From assembly GCA_947374535.1 (NCBI GenBank), contig CANCCJ010000010.1, forward strand, positions 1 through 54,925: a stretch of DNA of 54,925 bases, written 5' to 3'. The notes under the pieces are model-generated. The model worked only from the letters and a program-made list of their open reading frames with translations, did not search any database and was not told where the DNA came from. The number at the start of each line of letters is the position of its first letter. Position 1 is the stretch's first letter. The position numbers and the translations under genes are program-made. This DNA comes from Comamonadaceae bacterium. GTDB taxonomy: Bacteria > Pseudomonadota > Gammaproteobacteria > Burkholderiales > Burkholderiaceae. Of this stretch, positions 15,477 to 23,629 are shown piece by piece.

Positions 15477-16380
15477 GGAACTTGCCAATCTCAACATCTT
15501 CCAACACAGCCAACGCATCGTCAGACTGCACCACCAGCGAGCAATACAAGCTGATCAAGTAGGACGCAATCGCGCTGCGGTTGATGCCCATAAAACGCAC
15601 AGACAAACCTGGGCTTTGTTCGCCAGCCAAACCTGGCTGATACACACCCACCACGCCTTGGCGTTTTTCGCCCACGCGCAACAGCAAGATTTTGGTTTTG
15701 CCGTCAGCCACTGGCACTTTGTCGCTAGGAATCAGAGGGATTCCGCGCCATGTGAGGAACTGTGAACCAAACAAGCTCACGGTCGGTGGAGGCACACCAC
15801 GGCGTGTGCACTCGCGACCAAAAGCAGCGATGGCCAAGGGGTGCGTCAAGAAGAAGGCGGGTTCTTTCCATACTTTGGTCAACAACTCGTCCAAGTCGTC
15901 AGGTGTGGGTGCACCGGTGAGTGGGTAAACCACTTGCTCAGGGGCGACGCTGGCCAACAAACCGTAGTCAGGGTTGTTGATGAGTTCGCTCTCTTGTTTT
16001 TCTTTGATGGTCTCGATCGTCAAGCGCAATTGCTCTTTGATCTGGTCGTGTGGACTGCTGTACAAGTCGCTCACGCGGGTGTGCACGTCGAGCACGGTGG
16101 ACACCGCATTGAGGAAGTACTCACGGGGTTGGTCTTCGTAATCCACAAAGGTTTGTGGCAGCTCAGACTCATCGCGTTTGGCGCATGCCACGAGCACGTC
16201 TTCTGGGTTCTTCACTTTGTTCAAGCGATAGATACCAGCTTCCACAGGTGACCATTGCAGCAAGTGTGTCAACCAACGTGGGCTGATAGTCGACAGAATG
16301 GGGACCGTTTTGGTGGCGTTGGCTAGCTGACGTGCAGCGTTGTCGCTCAGCGCGAGCTGAGAAGATGTTTGTTCCGACAT
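15451..16380 (-). CDS. srpI: Family 2A encapsulin shell protein (SrpI-like)
   Basis: 309-residue HK97-fold nanocompartment shell protein. Recognisable features: N-terminal LALSDNAARQLANATKT, WLTHLLQWSPVEAGIYRLNKVK, LLASVAPEQVVYPLTGAPTPDDLDELLTKVWKEPAFFL, and the C-terminal GINRSAIASYLISLYCSLVVQSDDALAVLEDVEIGKFHEYPD pattern of SrpI-type encapsulins. No cyclic-nucleotide domain, so 2A and not 2B. Members form about 24-nm icosahedral shells around cysteine desulfurase and are induced by sulfur starvation; a relative has been shown to hold elemental sulfur. CGGAG lies eight bases before the ATG. Its 3' end overlaps the desulfurase gene by 26 bases, which supports fixed shell/cargo co-production. 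A phage capsid is ruled out by the absence of portal, terminase or protease genes. Confidence 0.93.
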   Translation of the reverse strand: MSEQTSSQLALSDNAARQLANATKTVPILSTISPRWLTHLLQWSPVEAGIYRLNKVKNPEDVLVACAKRDESELPQTFVDYEDQPREYFLNAVSTVLDVHTRVSDLYSSPHDQIKEQLRLTIETIKEKQESELINNPDYGLLASVAPEQVVYPLTGAPTPDDLDELLTKVWKEPAFFLTHPLAIAAFGRECTRRGVPPPTVSLFGSQFLTWRGIPLIPSDKVPVADGKTKILLLRVGEKRQGVVGVYQPGLAGEQSPGLSVRFMGINRSAIASYLISLYCSLVVQSDDALAVLEDVEIGKFHEYPDTYK

Positions 16381-16441
16381 GGGAAAGCTCCGAGAAAGTT
16401 ACAAAAAAGGTGAAGAAGTGTCAAACGTTCAGAGCCATCGA

Positions 16442-16711
16442 TCAACATGCTATAGCCGTCAATTCAATGCCTTTGAGGGTTTGGGAGGAAGAAATTCGCT
16501 CGGCATGCGAAACCAAGGTGGTCACACTCACGCCAAAAGCGAAGGCGAGTTTTTCGATGGTGAGTAACGAGGCAATGGCTTGGCCACGCTCTAGTTCACC
16601 CACATACGAACGATTCAAGTCGGCGTGCTCTGCCAGGGCCTCTTGCGACCAGCCTTTTTGCTCGCGCAAGTGACGCAAAGCCAATCCGAAATGATTCGGA
16701 AGCTGGCTCAT
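16442..16711 (-). CDS. XRE-family small DNA-binding regulator in the encapsulin operon
   Basis: 89-residue protein almost entirely composed of a Cro/CI-type helix-turn-helix: LRHLREQKGWSQEALAEHADLNRSYVGELERGQ (residues 13-45) followed by ASLLTIEKLAFAFGVSV. The remaining C-terminal ~20 residues end in a cysteine (TAIAC), with no effector domain. Its start overlaps the epsC stop by four bases (ATGA), and it precedes the encapsulin gene by 61 bases. It is probably a local regulator of the operon, perhaps acting at the intergenic space before the encapsulin gene. A toxin-antitoxin role is unlikely because no partner gene is near. Confidence 0.88.
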   Translation of the reverse strand: MSQLPNHFGLALRHLREQKGWSQEALAEHADLNRSYVGELERGQAIASLLTIEKLAFAFGVSVTTLVSHAERISSSQTLKGIELTAIAC

Positions 16712-17652
16712 AACATGGCCACCGACTCGTCACGCTGCGAACGTGCCTGAGTGACTTGGGCCCCCGGTGCCACATCGTGCGTCACCCACACATTTCCGCC
16801 AATGGATGCGCCTTTGCCAATCGTCACGCGCCCCAGCACAGTGGCACCGGCATAAATCACCACATCGTCATGCACATGTGGGTGGCGCGGTAAGCCTTTG
16901 ACGGGGTGGCCATCGGCATCGGTCGGAAAGCTTTTCGCCCCCAAAGTGACTGCTTGGTACACACGCACACGCTGGCCAATGACGGCGGTTTCGCCAATCA
17001 CCACGCCTGTGCCGTGGTCGATGAAAAAGCCAGCCCCAATCGTGGCCCCTGGGTGAATGTCGATGCCTGTTTGCGCATGCGCCAACTCTGCCACCAAGCG
17101 TGCCAACAGCGGCACACCCAAGGCATACAAGCGATGCGCCAAGCGGTGGTGAATCATGGCTTCGATGCCGGGGTAACACAGCAGCACCTCGTCCACACTG
17201 CGTGCGGCTGGGTCGCCTTCAAAGGCTGCAGTCACATCGCTGTCGAGCAGCTCACGGATGTGCGGCAACGCATGTGCTAACTCACGCACGATGTGCAAAG
17301 CATGCGCATCCACTTTCGCTTCAGACTGCGACGCATCGTGACGTGCGGCATAACTCAGCTCTAAACGTACCTGATGCAACAAACCATGTAACACCGAGTC
17401 GAGTGTGTGCCCGACATAAAAGTCTTCACTCTCTTGGCGCAAATCTGACGGCCCTAAACGCATAGGGAACAAAGCCCCACGCAAGCCTTTGACGATGTCC
17501 GACAAAGCCTCACGTGATGGCAACTCGCGTCCTCCCGGCTCGGTGGAACGCTGCTGCGCCTCACGCCAACGTTGGCGCACTGCTGCCAATTCAGAAACCA
17601 CATGCTGCAAATCAAACGATGCAGCGCGTGGGTCTAAAGTCAAATCACTCAT
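16708..17652 (-). CDS. epsC: Serine O-acetyltransferase, EpsC type
   Basis: 314-residue enzyme that makes O-acetylserine from serine and acetyl-CoA, the carbon acceptor for cysteine synthesis. The helical N-terminal part (to about residue 185) is followed by the left-handed hexapeptide-repeat domain: [44 protein letters not shown] and [26 protein letters not shown]. Catalytic His lies in FIDHGTG. It overlaps cysK by four bases, so O-acetylserine production and use are coupled. EpsC and CysK are known frequent neighbours of family 2A encapsulins, which places local cysteine synthesis next to a compartment that consumes cysteine. Confidence 0.92.
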   Translation of the reverse strand: MSDLTLDPRAASFDLQHVVSELAAVRQRWREAQQRSTEPGGRELPSREALSDIVKGLRGALFPMRLGPSDLRQESEDFYVGHTLDSVLHGLLHQVRLELSYAARHDASQSEAKVDAHALHIVRELAHALPHIRELLDSDVTAAFEGDPAARSVDEVLLCYPGIEAMIHHRLAHRLYALGVPLLARLVAELAHAQTGIDIHPGATIGAGFFIDHGTGVVIGETAVIGQRVRVYQAVTLGAKSFPTDADGHPVKGLPRHPHVHDDVVIYAGATVLGRVTIGKGASIGGNVWVTHDVAPGAQVTQARSQRDESVAML

Positions 17653-18623
17653 GCTGCCAAACCTGCCTCGTTGAACACGCCTTCAAACAAGACAGAGCTC
17701 AGGTAACGTTCACCCGAATCTGGCAACACCACCACAATGGTTTTACCTGCGTTCTCAGGCTTCTTGGCCCAACGCACCGCTGCGGCGGTGGCTGCCCCGC
17801 AAGAGATGCCGGCCAAGATACCCTCTTCACGCGCCAAGCGACGGGCAAATTCCACAGCGTCTTCATTGCTGACTTGCTCAACCGCATCAATCAGAGACAA
17901 GTCCAAGACATCCGGCACAAAGCCTGCGCCAATGCCTTGAATCTTGTGTGGCCCAGGCTTCACTTCTTCGCCCGCACGCGTTTGCGTCAGCACTGGGCTA
18001 GCCGTCGGCTCGACAGCTACTGAGGTAATGGCCTTGCCCTGTGTCTTCTTGATGTAGCGCGACACACCGGTGATGGTGCCGCCCGTGCCCACGCCGGAAA
18101 TCAAGATGTCAATCGCACCCTCGGTGTCTTCCCAAATTTCGGGACCAGTGGTGCTTTCATGAATCGCTGGGTTGGCTGGGTTTTTGAACTGTTGCAGCAG
18201 CACATACTTGGAATCGCTGGCTGCAATTTCTTCAGCTTTGGCAATCGCGCCTTTCATGCCTTTGGCGCCTTCGGTCAGCACCAACTTGGCACCGTAGGCC
18301 AACAACAATTTGCGACGCTCCAAACTCATGGTGTCAGGCATGGTGAGCGTGATGGGTATGCCACGCGCTGCAGCCACAAAGGCCAACGCAATGCCCGTGT
18401 TACCACTGGTAGGCTCCACAATTTCTTTGCCAGCACCCAACACGCCGCGCTTTTCGGCGTCCCACACCAAGGCAGCGCCAATGCGGCACTTGACGGAGTA
18501 AGCGGGATTGCGCCCTTCAATCTTGGCCAACACGGTGGCTGCTGCACCATCGGTGATGCGATTGAGTTTGACCAAGGGCGTGCGGCCAATGGACAGCGAG
18601 TTGTCGTTGAAAACGTGTGTCAT
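17649..18623 (-). CDS. cysK: Cysteine synthase A (O-acetylserine sulfhydrylase)
   Basis: 324-residue PLP enzyme that makes cysteine from O-acetylserine and sulfide. PLP lysine K45 in [11 protein letters not shown], the phosphate/acetate loop [11 protein letters not shown], and [16 protein letters not shown] are clear. Start at [10 protein letters not shown] is supported by AAAGGAATTTCAC upstream; an open frame 19 codons longer has no ribosome site. It lies 20 bases after the rhodanese-like gene and overlaps epsC by ATGA. In this operon it may either feed cysteine to the encapsulated desulfurase or recapture sulfide released from stored sulfur. Confidence 0.95.
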   Translation of the reverse strand: MTHVFNDNSLSIGRTPLVKLNRITDGAAATVLAKIEGRNPAYSVKCRIGAALVWDAEKRGVLGAGKEIVEPTSGNTGIALAFVAAARGIPITLTMPDTMSLERRKLLLAYGAKLVLTEGAKGMKGAIAKAEEIAASDSKYVLLQQFKNPANPAIHESTTGPEIWEDTEGAIDILISGVGTGGTITGVSRYIKKTQGKAITSVAVEPTASPVLTQTRAGEEVKPGPHKIQGIGAGFVPDVLDLSLIDAVEQVSNEDAVEFARRLAREEGILAGISCGAATAAAVRWAKKPENAGKTIVVVLPDSGERYLSSVLFEGVFNEAGLAA

Positions 18624-18643
18624 GTGAAATTCCTTTGTCAATC

Positions 18644-19111
18644 TCAGTCTTGCACCCAAGGCAGCTGATGGAAGCGCCAACCATCAAACCCACCGCGATG
18701 CTGGTGTTCATCTAATTCGCCTTCAAAACCTTCGGCAATGTTGTAGACCTGCGTGAACCCTGCTTTAGCCGCCACATCGGCAGCCAAGGCCGAGCGCTTG
18801 CCACTGCGGCACAGCAGCAGCACCACAGCGTCTTTGCCCACTTTGGCTTCGAGCTCGCGGGCAAAGCGGGGATTGCGCGTCAGCGCCGTACCTGTAGCCC
18901 ACGCCACATGCACGGTACCTAGCACATGGCCCACAAACTTGCGTTCTTCCGTGCTGCGCACATCCACCAATTGCGCTTGACCGCTGGAGAACAATTCCCA
19001 AGCCAACTTGGGCGACACGCGACCTGCGTAGCTCAACCCTTCTTCGTGGGCCAAGGCTTTGGCCTCTTCCAAGGTATTGCCCCCCACTTGCTGCTCTAAA
19101 ACATCTGTCAT
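18644..19111 (-). CDS. Rhodanese-like sulfurtransferase
   Basis: 155-residue single-domain rhodanese, first gene of the encapsulin operon. Active-site loop CRSGKRS with nucleophile Cys101 is intact; the N-terminal half has [26 protein letters not shown], the standard rhodanese start. Start ATG (MTDVLEQQ) is preceded by AAGGGAT; two in-frame ATGs lie 8 and 13 codons upstream. It carries sulfur as a persulfide and could move sulfur to or from the desulfurase/encapsulin or to CysK. Rhodaneses are recorded neighbours of family 2A encapsulins. The AT-rich regulatory motif lies about 95 bases upstream. Confidence 0.92.
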   Translation of the reverse strand: MTDVLEQQVGGNTLEEAKALAHEEGLSYAGRVSPKLAWELFSSGQAQLVDVRSTEERKFVGHVLGTVHVAWATGTALTRNPRFARELEAKVGKDAVVLLLCRSGKRSALAADVAAKAGFTQVYNIAEGFEGELDEHQHRGGFDGWRFHQLPWVQD

Positions 19112-19205
19112 TTTTTTATCCCTTTTCAAGTTCATGTCTGTGTCTTGCATTGCGGTCTCAAGACGGTTGAATGAACTCTATAGGCGGCTAGTCAAAACTC
19201 AAACT

Positions 19206-19226
19206 ACTGTTTATTTGTTTGTTTAT
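19206..19226 (-). promoter_or_regulatory. AT-rich motif upstream of the encapsulin operon, shared with the sulfate operon
   Basis: ACTGTTTATTTGTT followed by TGTTTAT. The first 14 bases are identical to those at 13367-13380 before the cysPTWA operon, in the same orientation relative to the operon. A 14-base identity between two promoter regions 5.8 kb apart is unlikely by chance and suggests a shared activator site or promoter core. Confidence 0.5.
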
Positions 19227-19228
19227 TT

Positions 19229-19354
19229 CTAAATCATCTGAACAAGCTTTAGCGCTGGTGGCAATGCAACCATGACCAAGGTACTGCTGTAAGCGAACAC
19301 AAATGCGCCAACCACACGCTTGGGTGTGCGATGAATCAATTTAGAGAAATGCAT
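19229..19354 (-). CDS. Possible 41-residue hydrophobic protein
   Basis: ATG-to-TAG frame of 41 codons that begins 17 bases after the stop of the sulfonate-type binding-protein gene on the same strand. The protein starts MHFSKLIHRTPKRVVG, basic, then has a hydrophobic stretch of about 17 residues (AFVFAYSSTLVMVALPP), consistent with one membrane helix. A weak purine run (GAAAGAA) precedes the ATG. Together with the hydrophobic frame at 20339-20476 it flanks the binding-protein gene. It fills about half of the space before the encapsulin operon. No family is recognised. Confidence 0.35.
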   Translation of the reverse strand: MHFSKLIHRTPKRVVGAFVFAYSSTLVMVALPPALKLVQMI

Positions 19355-19371
19355 ACAAATTTCTTTCAATG

Positions 19372-20337
19372 TCAAAGTTTGAACAACGGCAAGGCTTGCG
19401 TGTCAACTCGTTTGGGCAATAGTTTTTCGCCAAAAAAAGCATCAGCAATCTTTTGCTGCTCTGCCAAACCCGCTGGCGTGACAGCACGCACCGCATAACT
19501 GCGATGGGTGTTGGCCTGCTCAACAATATGAGATTCCAAACCCCACACGCCGCCCAATAAGGCAGCCGCTTCTTTGGGCTGCTTCTTGACCCACGCCCCT
19601 GCTTTTTGAAGCTCACTCACTAGCAGCCGCAACACATCCGGATTGGCTTTGGCATAGACATCCGATGCCAAGTAATACCGTTGGTATGAAGCGGTCTCGC
19701 GCGGAACGGGCAAAACGCGCGCGTGACTTTGCGTCACCACCGCTGACAAAAATGGGTCCCAAGCCACCCAGGCATCAATCGCACCTTTTTCAAATGCAGC
19801 GCGTCCATCGGCTGGTGTTAGATAGGCAGGCTCAATATCCTTGAAAGACAACCCAGCTTTTGCTAGCGCAGCAATCAACAAGTAATGTCCACCCGCTGCT
19901 TTGGCCACACCCACCTTCTTACCTTTCAAATATGAAACGTCACGAATGCTGGAATCTGCCTGCACCACAATGGCCTGAGCCAAAGGAGATGGCGCCTCTT
20001 GCGCAACATACGTAATTTGTGCACCCGCAGCCTGCGCAAACACGGGCACGGTGTCAGCCACATCGGCACTGAAGTCGACATTGCCCAGATTCAAAGCCTC
20101 CAGCAATGGCAAGCCTGTGCTGAACTCGTGCCATGTCAATCGAATCCCTTTCGCTGCTAGTAAGGGCTCAAGCGTTCCTTTGGCTTTGAGCACCGTGATC
20201 AAAGCAGATGACTTTTGATAGCCGATTCGCAAAACACCGCGCTCGTGCCCCTGGCTATGCACACATGTACTGCCCAGCAGCGAGGCCGTAGCTATCAACC
20301 ACTGCCGACGATTCAATTCATTGTGCGTGTGTTGCAT
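19372..20337 (-). CDS. Aliphatic sulfonate ABC transporter periplasmic binding protein (SsuA-like)
   Basis: 321-residue binding protein of the SsuA/TauA group. A signal sequence with twin arginines and hydrophobic core (NRRQWLIATASLLGS) is visible. Hallmarks: LRIGYQKSSALITVLKAKGTLE, DVADTVPVFAQAAGA, LKGKKVGVAKAAGGHYLL and DAWVAWDPFL. It shares layout with the two SsuA-like proteins at 44719-46750. No permease or ATPase adjoins it, so it probably uses the SsuBC pair encoded near 42 kb. Immediately upstream is a small hydrophobic frame whose stop is one base before this ATG. Confidence 0.9.
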   Translation of the reverse strand: MQHTHNELNRRQWLIATASLLGSTCVHSQGHERGVLRIGYQKSSALITVLKAKGTLEPLLAAKGIRLTWHEFSTGLPLLEALNLGNVDFSADVADTVPVFAQAAGAQITYVAQEAPSPLAQAIVVQADSSIRDVSYLKGKKVGVAKAAGGHYLLIAALAKAGLSFKDIEPAYLTPADGRAAFEKGAIDAWVAWDPFLSAVVTQSHARVLPVPRETASYQRYYLASDVYAKANPDVLRLLVSELQKAGAWVKKQPKEAAALLGGVWGLESHIVEQANTHRSYAVRAVTPAGLAEQQKIADAFFGEKLLPKRVDTQALPLFKL

Positions 20338-20338
20338 C

Positions 20339-20476
20339 TCATCCCACCTTGGTCACTTGCGGCTCCGCACCGAGCAGCGGGCGTTGAATTTGTTTTGCTT
20401 GAGCAGGTGGAATGGACAGCAACAAAATAGCCAACACGCAATTTGCACACACCAAAACTAAAGCAATTGCAATCAA
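20339..20476 (-). CDS. Possible 45-residue secreted or membrane small protein ahead of the binding-protein gene
   Basis: A TTG-initiated frame of 45 codons ends in TGA one base before the ATG of the sulfonate-type binding protein. It has a strong hydrophobic stretch (IAIALVLVCANCVLAILLL), then SIPPAQA, which looks like a signal-peptidase site, and a short polar tail of about 18 residues. The arrangement TGAGATG would allow translational coupling. No ATG or good ribosome site is present: an in-frame stop lies two codons upstream, and an ATG at 20495 is in another frame. It may be a degenerate gene start or a true leader protein. Confidence 0.3.
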   Translation of the reverse strand: MIAIALVLVCANCVLAILLLSIPPAQAKQIQRPLLGAEPQVTKVG

Positions 20477-20770
20477 ATCCTAGGCTTTCAAGCATTGTTT
20501 GATGTTTATGTCATGGCGGCCCCATGGCTGATCTGTATGTGTCATCACTCAACTCAATTCGTATGAATACTGGTGCGCGATTGTTTGGCGGTTTTGACGA
20601 TTTGAGAACGACAAATTACGCAATAGCAAATTACAAAACCGTCTATGCACACAAACTGACAAACCTCAACAAGATGCAGTGAGCTTGATATATCGACATG
20701 CGTTTTTATTCGTTGCTCTCTTATCGAACCAAACGCAGACTGCAGCCTTCATTCACTACACAGGACACGT
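20477..20770. other. Intergenic region between divergent sulfonate-binding-protein unit and metY
   Basis: The whole gap between the binding-protein gene and metY is 433 bases; the minus-strand half holds the small frame described above. The rest is AT-rich without a convincing gene. It contains ATCGACATGC at 20692-20701, close to ATCGATATGC found before other sulfur genes at 24354 and 39193. The metY ribosome site AGGACACGT ends it. Promoters for both directions must lie here. Confidence 0.4.
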
Positions 20771-22066
20771 ATGACCACCCATTGGAAATTTGAAACACGC
20801 TCGGTTCATGCGGGCTATCAACCAGACCCGACGACCAAAGCCGTGGCTGTTCCGATTTATCAAACGGCGGCTTACGCCTTTGACAACGCACAACATGGCT
20901 CAGATTTGTTTGACCTGAAAGTACCAGGCAATATTTACACCCGCATCATGAACCCCACACAAGACGTGTTGGAGCAACGCATTGCATCGCTAGAAGGCGG
21001 TATTGCAGCGTTGGCGTTGGCCTCCGGTCAAGCTGCTGTGACCTATGCGATTCAAACCTTAGCTGAAGCCGGTGACAACATTGTCTCCAGCACAGCCTTG
21101 TACGGCGGCACCTACAACTTGTTGGCGCACACCTTGCCGCAGTTTGGCATCACCACACGGTTTGCTGACCACCGCAACCCCGATAGTTTTGAGCCTTTGA
21201 TCGATGGCAAAACCAAGGCTATTTTTGTGGAGTCTTTGGGCAACCCACAAGGCAACGTCACAGACATTGCACGCATTGCAGACATTGCCCATAAGCATGG
21301 TGTGCCACTCATTGTGGACAACACCGTGGCCACACCCTACTTGCTGCGTCCGTTTGAACATGGCGCAGACATTGTGGTTCACTCGTTGACCAAGTACCTC
21401 GGCGGTCATGGCACCTCGATTGGTGGCGCCATTGTGGACAGCGGAAAATTCCCATGGGCAAAACACAAAGAGCGCTTTAAGCGCTTGAACGAACCCGACG
21501 TGAGCTACCACGGCGTGGTGTACACCGAAGCATTGGGGCCAGCCGCCTACATCGGTCGAGCGTGTGTCGTTCCCTTGCGCAACACAGGAGCAGCCATTTC
21601 ACCGTTCAACGCCTTCTTGATTTTGCAAGGCATCGAAACGCTGGCCTTACGACTGGAACGTATCAACAGCAACACACTTGAAATTGCCAAACATTTGGAA
21701 CAACACCCCAAAGTGGGTTGGGTCAATTACGCGGGACTGAGCAACCACCCCGACCATGCACTCGCGCAAAAGTACCTGGGCGGGCATGCCTCAGGCCTGT
21801 TGACGTTTGGCGTCAAGTCGACCCAAGGGCACGGACGTGAAGCAGGTGCAAAGTTCTTGGATGCGCTGCAGTTGTTCACACGCTTGGTCAATATCGGCGA
21901 TGCCAAATCGCTAGCCACGCACCCTGCGTCCACCACACATCGCCAGCTCGCACCCGAAGAGTTGGCCAAAGCAGGCGTGTCTGAAGACGCTATTCGCTTG
22001 TCCATTGGCATTGAACACATTGATGATTTGCTTACCGATTTGGACCAAGCGCTTTCTGCAACTTAA
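20771..22066 (+). CDS. metY: O-acetylhomoserine sulfhydrylase / aminocarboxypropyltransferase
   Basis: 431-residue PLP enzyme of the Cys/Met metabolism family that makes homocysteine directly from O-acetyl- (or O-succinyl-) homoserine and sulfide, an entry point to methionine. FETRSVHAGYQPDPTTKAVAVPIYQT, NIYTRIMNPTQDVLEQRIASLEGG, and PLP lysine K208 in VVHSLTKYLGGHGTSIGG are diagnostic of MetY. Length is normal (425-435). AGGA lies five bases before the ATG. It stands alone, divergent from a sulfonate-uptake gene, consistent with sulfur-starvation control, and is followed by a hairpin. It uses sulfide that SsuD/TauD-derived sulfite would yield after reduction. Confidence 0.94.
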   Translation: MTTHWKFETRSVHAGYQPDPTTKAVAVPIYQTAAYAFDNAQHGSDLFDLKVPGNIYTRIMNPTQDVLEQRIASLEGGIAALALASGQAAVTYAIQTLAEAGDNIVSSTALYGGTYNLLAHTLPQFGITTRFADHRNPDSFEPLIDGKTKAIFVESLGNPQGNVTDIARIADIAHKHGVPLIVDNTVATPYLLRPFEHGADIVVHSLTKYLGGHGTSIGGAIVDSGKFPWAKHKERFKRLNEPDVSYHGVVYTEALGPAAYIGRACVVPLRNTGAAISPFNAFLILQGIETLALRLERINSNTLEIAKHLEQHPKVGWVNYAGLSNHPDHALAQKYLGGHASGLLTFGVKSTQGHGREAGAKFLDALQLFTRLVNIGDAKSLATHPASTTHRQLAPEELAKAGVSEDAIRLSIGIEHIDDLLTDLDQALSAT

Positions 22067-22095
22067 ATCTAGATTCGAAGGATTCAGATACAACA

Positions 22096-22114
22096 AGCCC
22101 GCTTATAGCGGGCT
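22096..22114. terminator. Hairpin between metY and the HU gene
   Basis: Perfect 8-bp arms AGCCCGCT / AGCGGGCT around TAT, between convergent genes. The T-runs on either side are short, so termination strength is uncertain, but location and symmetry suit a bidirectional terminator. Confidence 0.55.
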
Positions 22115-22130
22115 GTTCATGAATACTGTG

Positions 22131-22403
22131 TCAATTCAGTGAATCTTTCAGTCCTTTACCGGGTTTGAAGCGAGGCACCTTAGCCGCTTTAATTTTTAAC
22201 GGAGCGCCAGTGCGTGGGTTGCGCCCAGTACGTGCAGCACGCTTGCTTGCACTGAAAGTTCCAAAACCTACGAGCGTGACCGAGTCACCTTTTTTGAGGG
22301 TTTTCTTGACTGCATCTAGCACCGCTTGGAGCGCGCGCCCTGAAGCGGCTTTTGAAATGTCAGCCTGCGATGCAATGTGCTCAATCAATTCTGTTTTATT
22401 CAT
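22131..22403 (-). CDS. HU-family DNA-binding protein
   Basis: 90-residue nucleoid protein with the classic HU layout: [27 protein letters not shown] helical body, the [28 protein letters not shown] arm that inserts into the minor groove, and the [13 protein letters not shown] end. AAGGAAGATAG precedes the ATG. It follows exbD by about 40 bases on the same strand and may be cotranscribed with tonB-exbB-exbD, which is an unusual partner. No special sulfur role is implied. IHF subunits are excluded by the GTF and RNPRTG pattern. Confidence 0.95.
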   Translation of the reverse strand: MNKTELIEHIASQADISKAASGRALQAVLDAVKKTLKKGDSVTLVGFGTFSASKRAARTGRNPRTGAPLKIKAAKVPRFKPGKGLKDSLN

Positions 22404-22444
22404 CTATCTTCCTTTTTGAAAATTTAAGCCTCTCTCTAAAGAGG

Positions 22445-22861
22445 TTAGCTACGCGAGTTGGGCGTAGTCACCACTGACAACTTGGAAATTCCGACACGCT
22501 CGACATGTGCCATCACCTTTGCCACAGCGCCATAAGGAACTGCGGTATCCGCATGCAAATGCACTGCCGCATCTGGAAATTGAGACTTCAACGATGCCAA
22601 TCTCCCCTCCAAGTCTTGCGATTCAACTCTCACCTTGTCTAAGTAAACAACTTCATTGGCATCAATGCTCAAAGTAAAGTTTTTCTTAGACTCAGGTGCA
22701 GAGGTCGAGGCTGTCGAAGGCAACTGCACCTTGATGGCATTACTCAGCAAGGGCGCTGTAACGATGAATGCAACCAACAACACCAGCATCACATCAACCA
22801 ATGGCGTGATATTGATTTCACTGAGGACTTCGTCCCCATCCTGAGAAGTAGAGATGGCCAT
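22445..22861 (-). CDS. exbD: Biopolymer transport protein ExbD
   Basis: 138-residue inner-membrane protein with one N-terminal helix and a periplasmic domain. LSEINITPLVDVMLVLLVAFIVTAPLL carries the essential Asp (LVDVML) used in proton coupling. The exbB stop and exbD start share one base (TAATG), so subunits are translationally coupled. With ExbB it uses the proton gradient to power TonB. The 3' end is followed by a weak CCTCT/AGAGG hairpin without a good T-run. Confidence 0.93.
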   Translation of the reverse strand: MAISTSQDGDEVLSEINITPLVDVMLVLLVAFIVTAPLLSNAIKVQLPSTASTSAPESKKNFTLSIDANEVVYLDKVRVESQDLEGRLASLKSQFPDAAVHLHADTAVPYGAVAKVMAHVERVGISKLSVVTTPNSRS

Positions 22862-23625
22862 TACGCAGTCCTTTCTGTTGCTGTCCAGTGCGTCACATTG
22901 GATACATTGAGTTGATGCAAAGATGATGATTCATCTTTATCTGCCAGCACATAAATTTGGCTGAGATTGGGCACCTTGAAGTCAGACTTGCGAAGCAAGT
23001 TGACGTAATCGTTTGAAAATTCATCAAGGTCAGCCCCAATGACTTTGAGGCGGCGCAAAAATACGTTGTAAGCCAACACAGCAGGCACAGCCACCGCAAT
23101 GCCAATACCTGTCGCCAACAATGCTTCACCGATCGGACCTGCCACCACATCCAAGCTGGCTGACGATGCACCCCCAATAGCTGAGAGCGCATGCATGATG
23201 CCCCACACAGTACCAAACAAGCCCACAAACGGAGCCGTGCTGCCAATGCTGGCCAACACACTCAACCCGGTCTCTAACTGTCGGCGCTCTTTGTGAATTT
23301 GATGACGCAAAAATCGCTCAAGTAACTCTTGTCGATCTGCGCTGTGTTCCAAATCTTTGGCAGCTCCAGCATCTGCTTCCAGTACAGCCTTAAACCCGGC
23401 ATGCACCAAACGACCAGCAGGGCTTTGTTCATGCGCCACTTTGGCGGCTGACAGCAAATCCTTGGAGCTCCAAAACTGTTTTAAAAACTTTTTGTTGTGC
23501 ACATTGATTTGAATGTGCTGGCGAACCTTGTAAAAAATCAACGTCCATGTGGTGATTGAAAACGCGACGAGCGCCCAAAGCGTCCCATCGACGATGAGAT
23601 CAGAAGATGTAGATGAAATTGCCAT
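22861..23625 (-). CDS. exbB: MotA/TolQ/ExbB proton channel family protein
   Basis: 254-residue ExbB. An N-terminal helix (TLWALVAFSITTWTLIFYKV) is followed by a cytoplasmic loop and two C-terminal helices with LASIGSTAPFVGLFGTVWGIMHAL and GPIGEALLATGIGIAVAVPAVLAYN, the family signatures. The gene lies four bases after tonB and overlaps exbD by one base. It forms the pentameric proton channel that energises TonB. Dedicated to the divergent TonB-dependent receptor judging from the layout. Confidence 0.93.
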   Translation of the reverse strand: MAISSTSSDLIVDGTLWALVAFSITTWTLIFYKVRQHIQINVHNKKFLKQFWSSKDLLSAAKVAHEQSPAGRLVHAGFKAVLEADAGAAKDLEHSADRQELLERFLRHQIHKERRQLETGLSVLASIGSTAPFVGLFGTVWGIMHALSAIGGASSASLDVVAGPIGEALLATGIGIAVAVPAVLAYNVFLRRLKVIGADLDEFSNDYVNLLRKSDFKVPNLSQIYVLADKDESSSLHQLNVSNVTHWTATERTA

Positions 23626-23629
23626 GTGA

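Noticed and set aside
15451..16380. Phage major capsid protein (HK97 fold) as sign of a prophage
   Set aside because: No portal, terminase, protease, tail or integrase genes are near, and the gene overlaps a cysteine desulfurase in a sulfur operon; this is the encapsulin pattern.
20313..20495. 60-codon minus-strand frame starting at an ATG (MLESLGFDCN)
   Set aside because: Overlaps the binding-protein start and has a Cys/Ser/Asn-rich tail without pattern; the alternative frame at 20339-20476 is the more protein-like one.
22429..22444. CCTCT/AGAGG hairpin after exbD as a terminator
   Set aside because: Short five-base stem and no real T-run; too weak to list as a feature.
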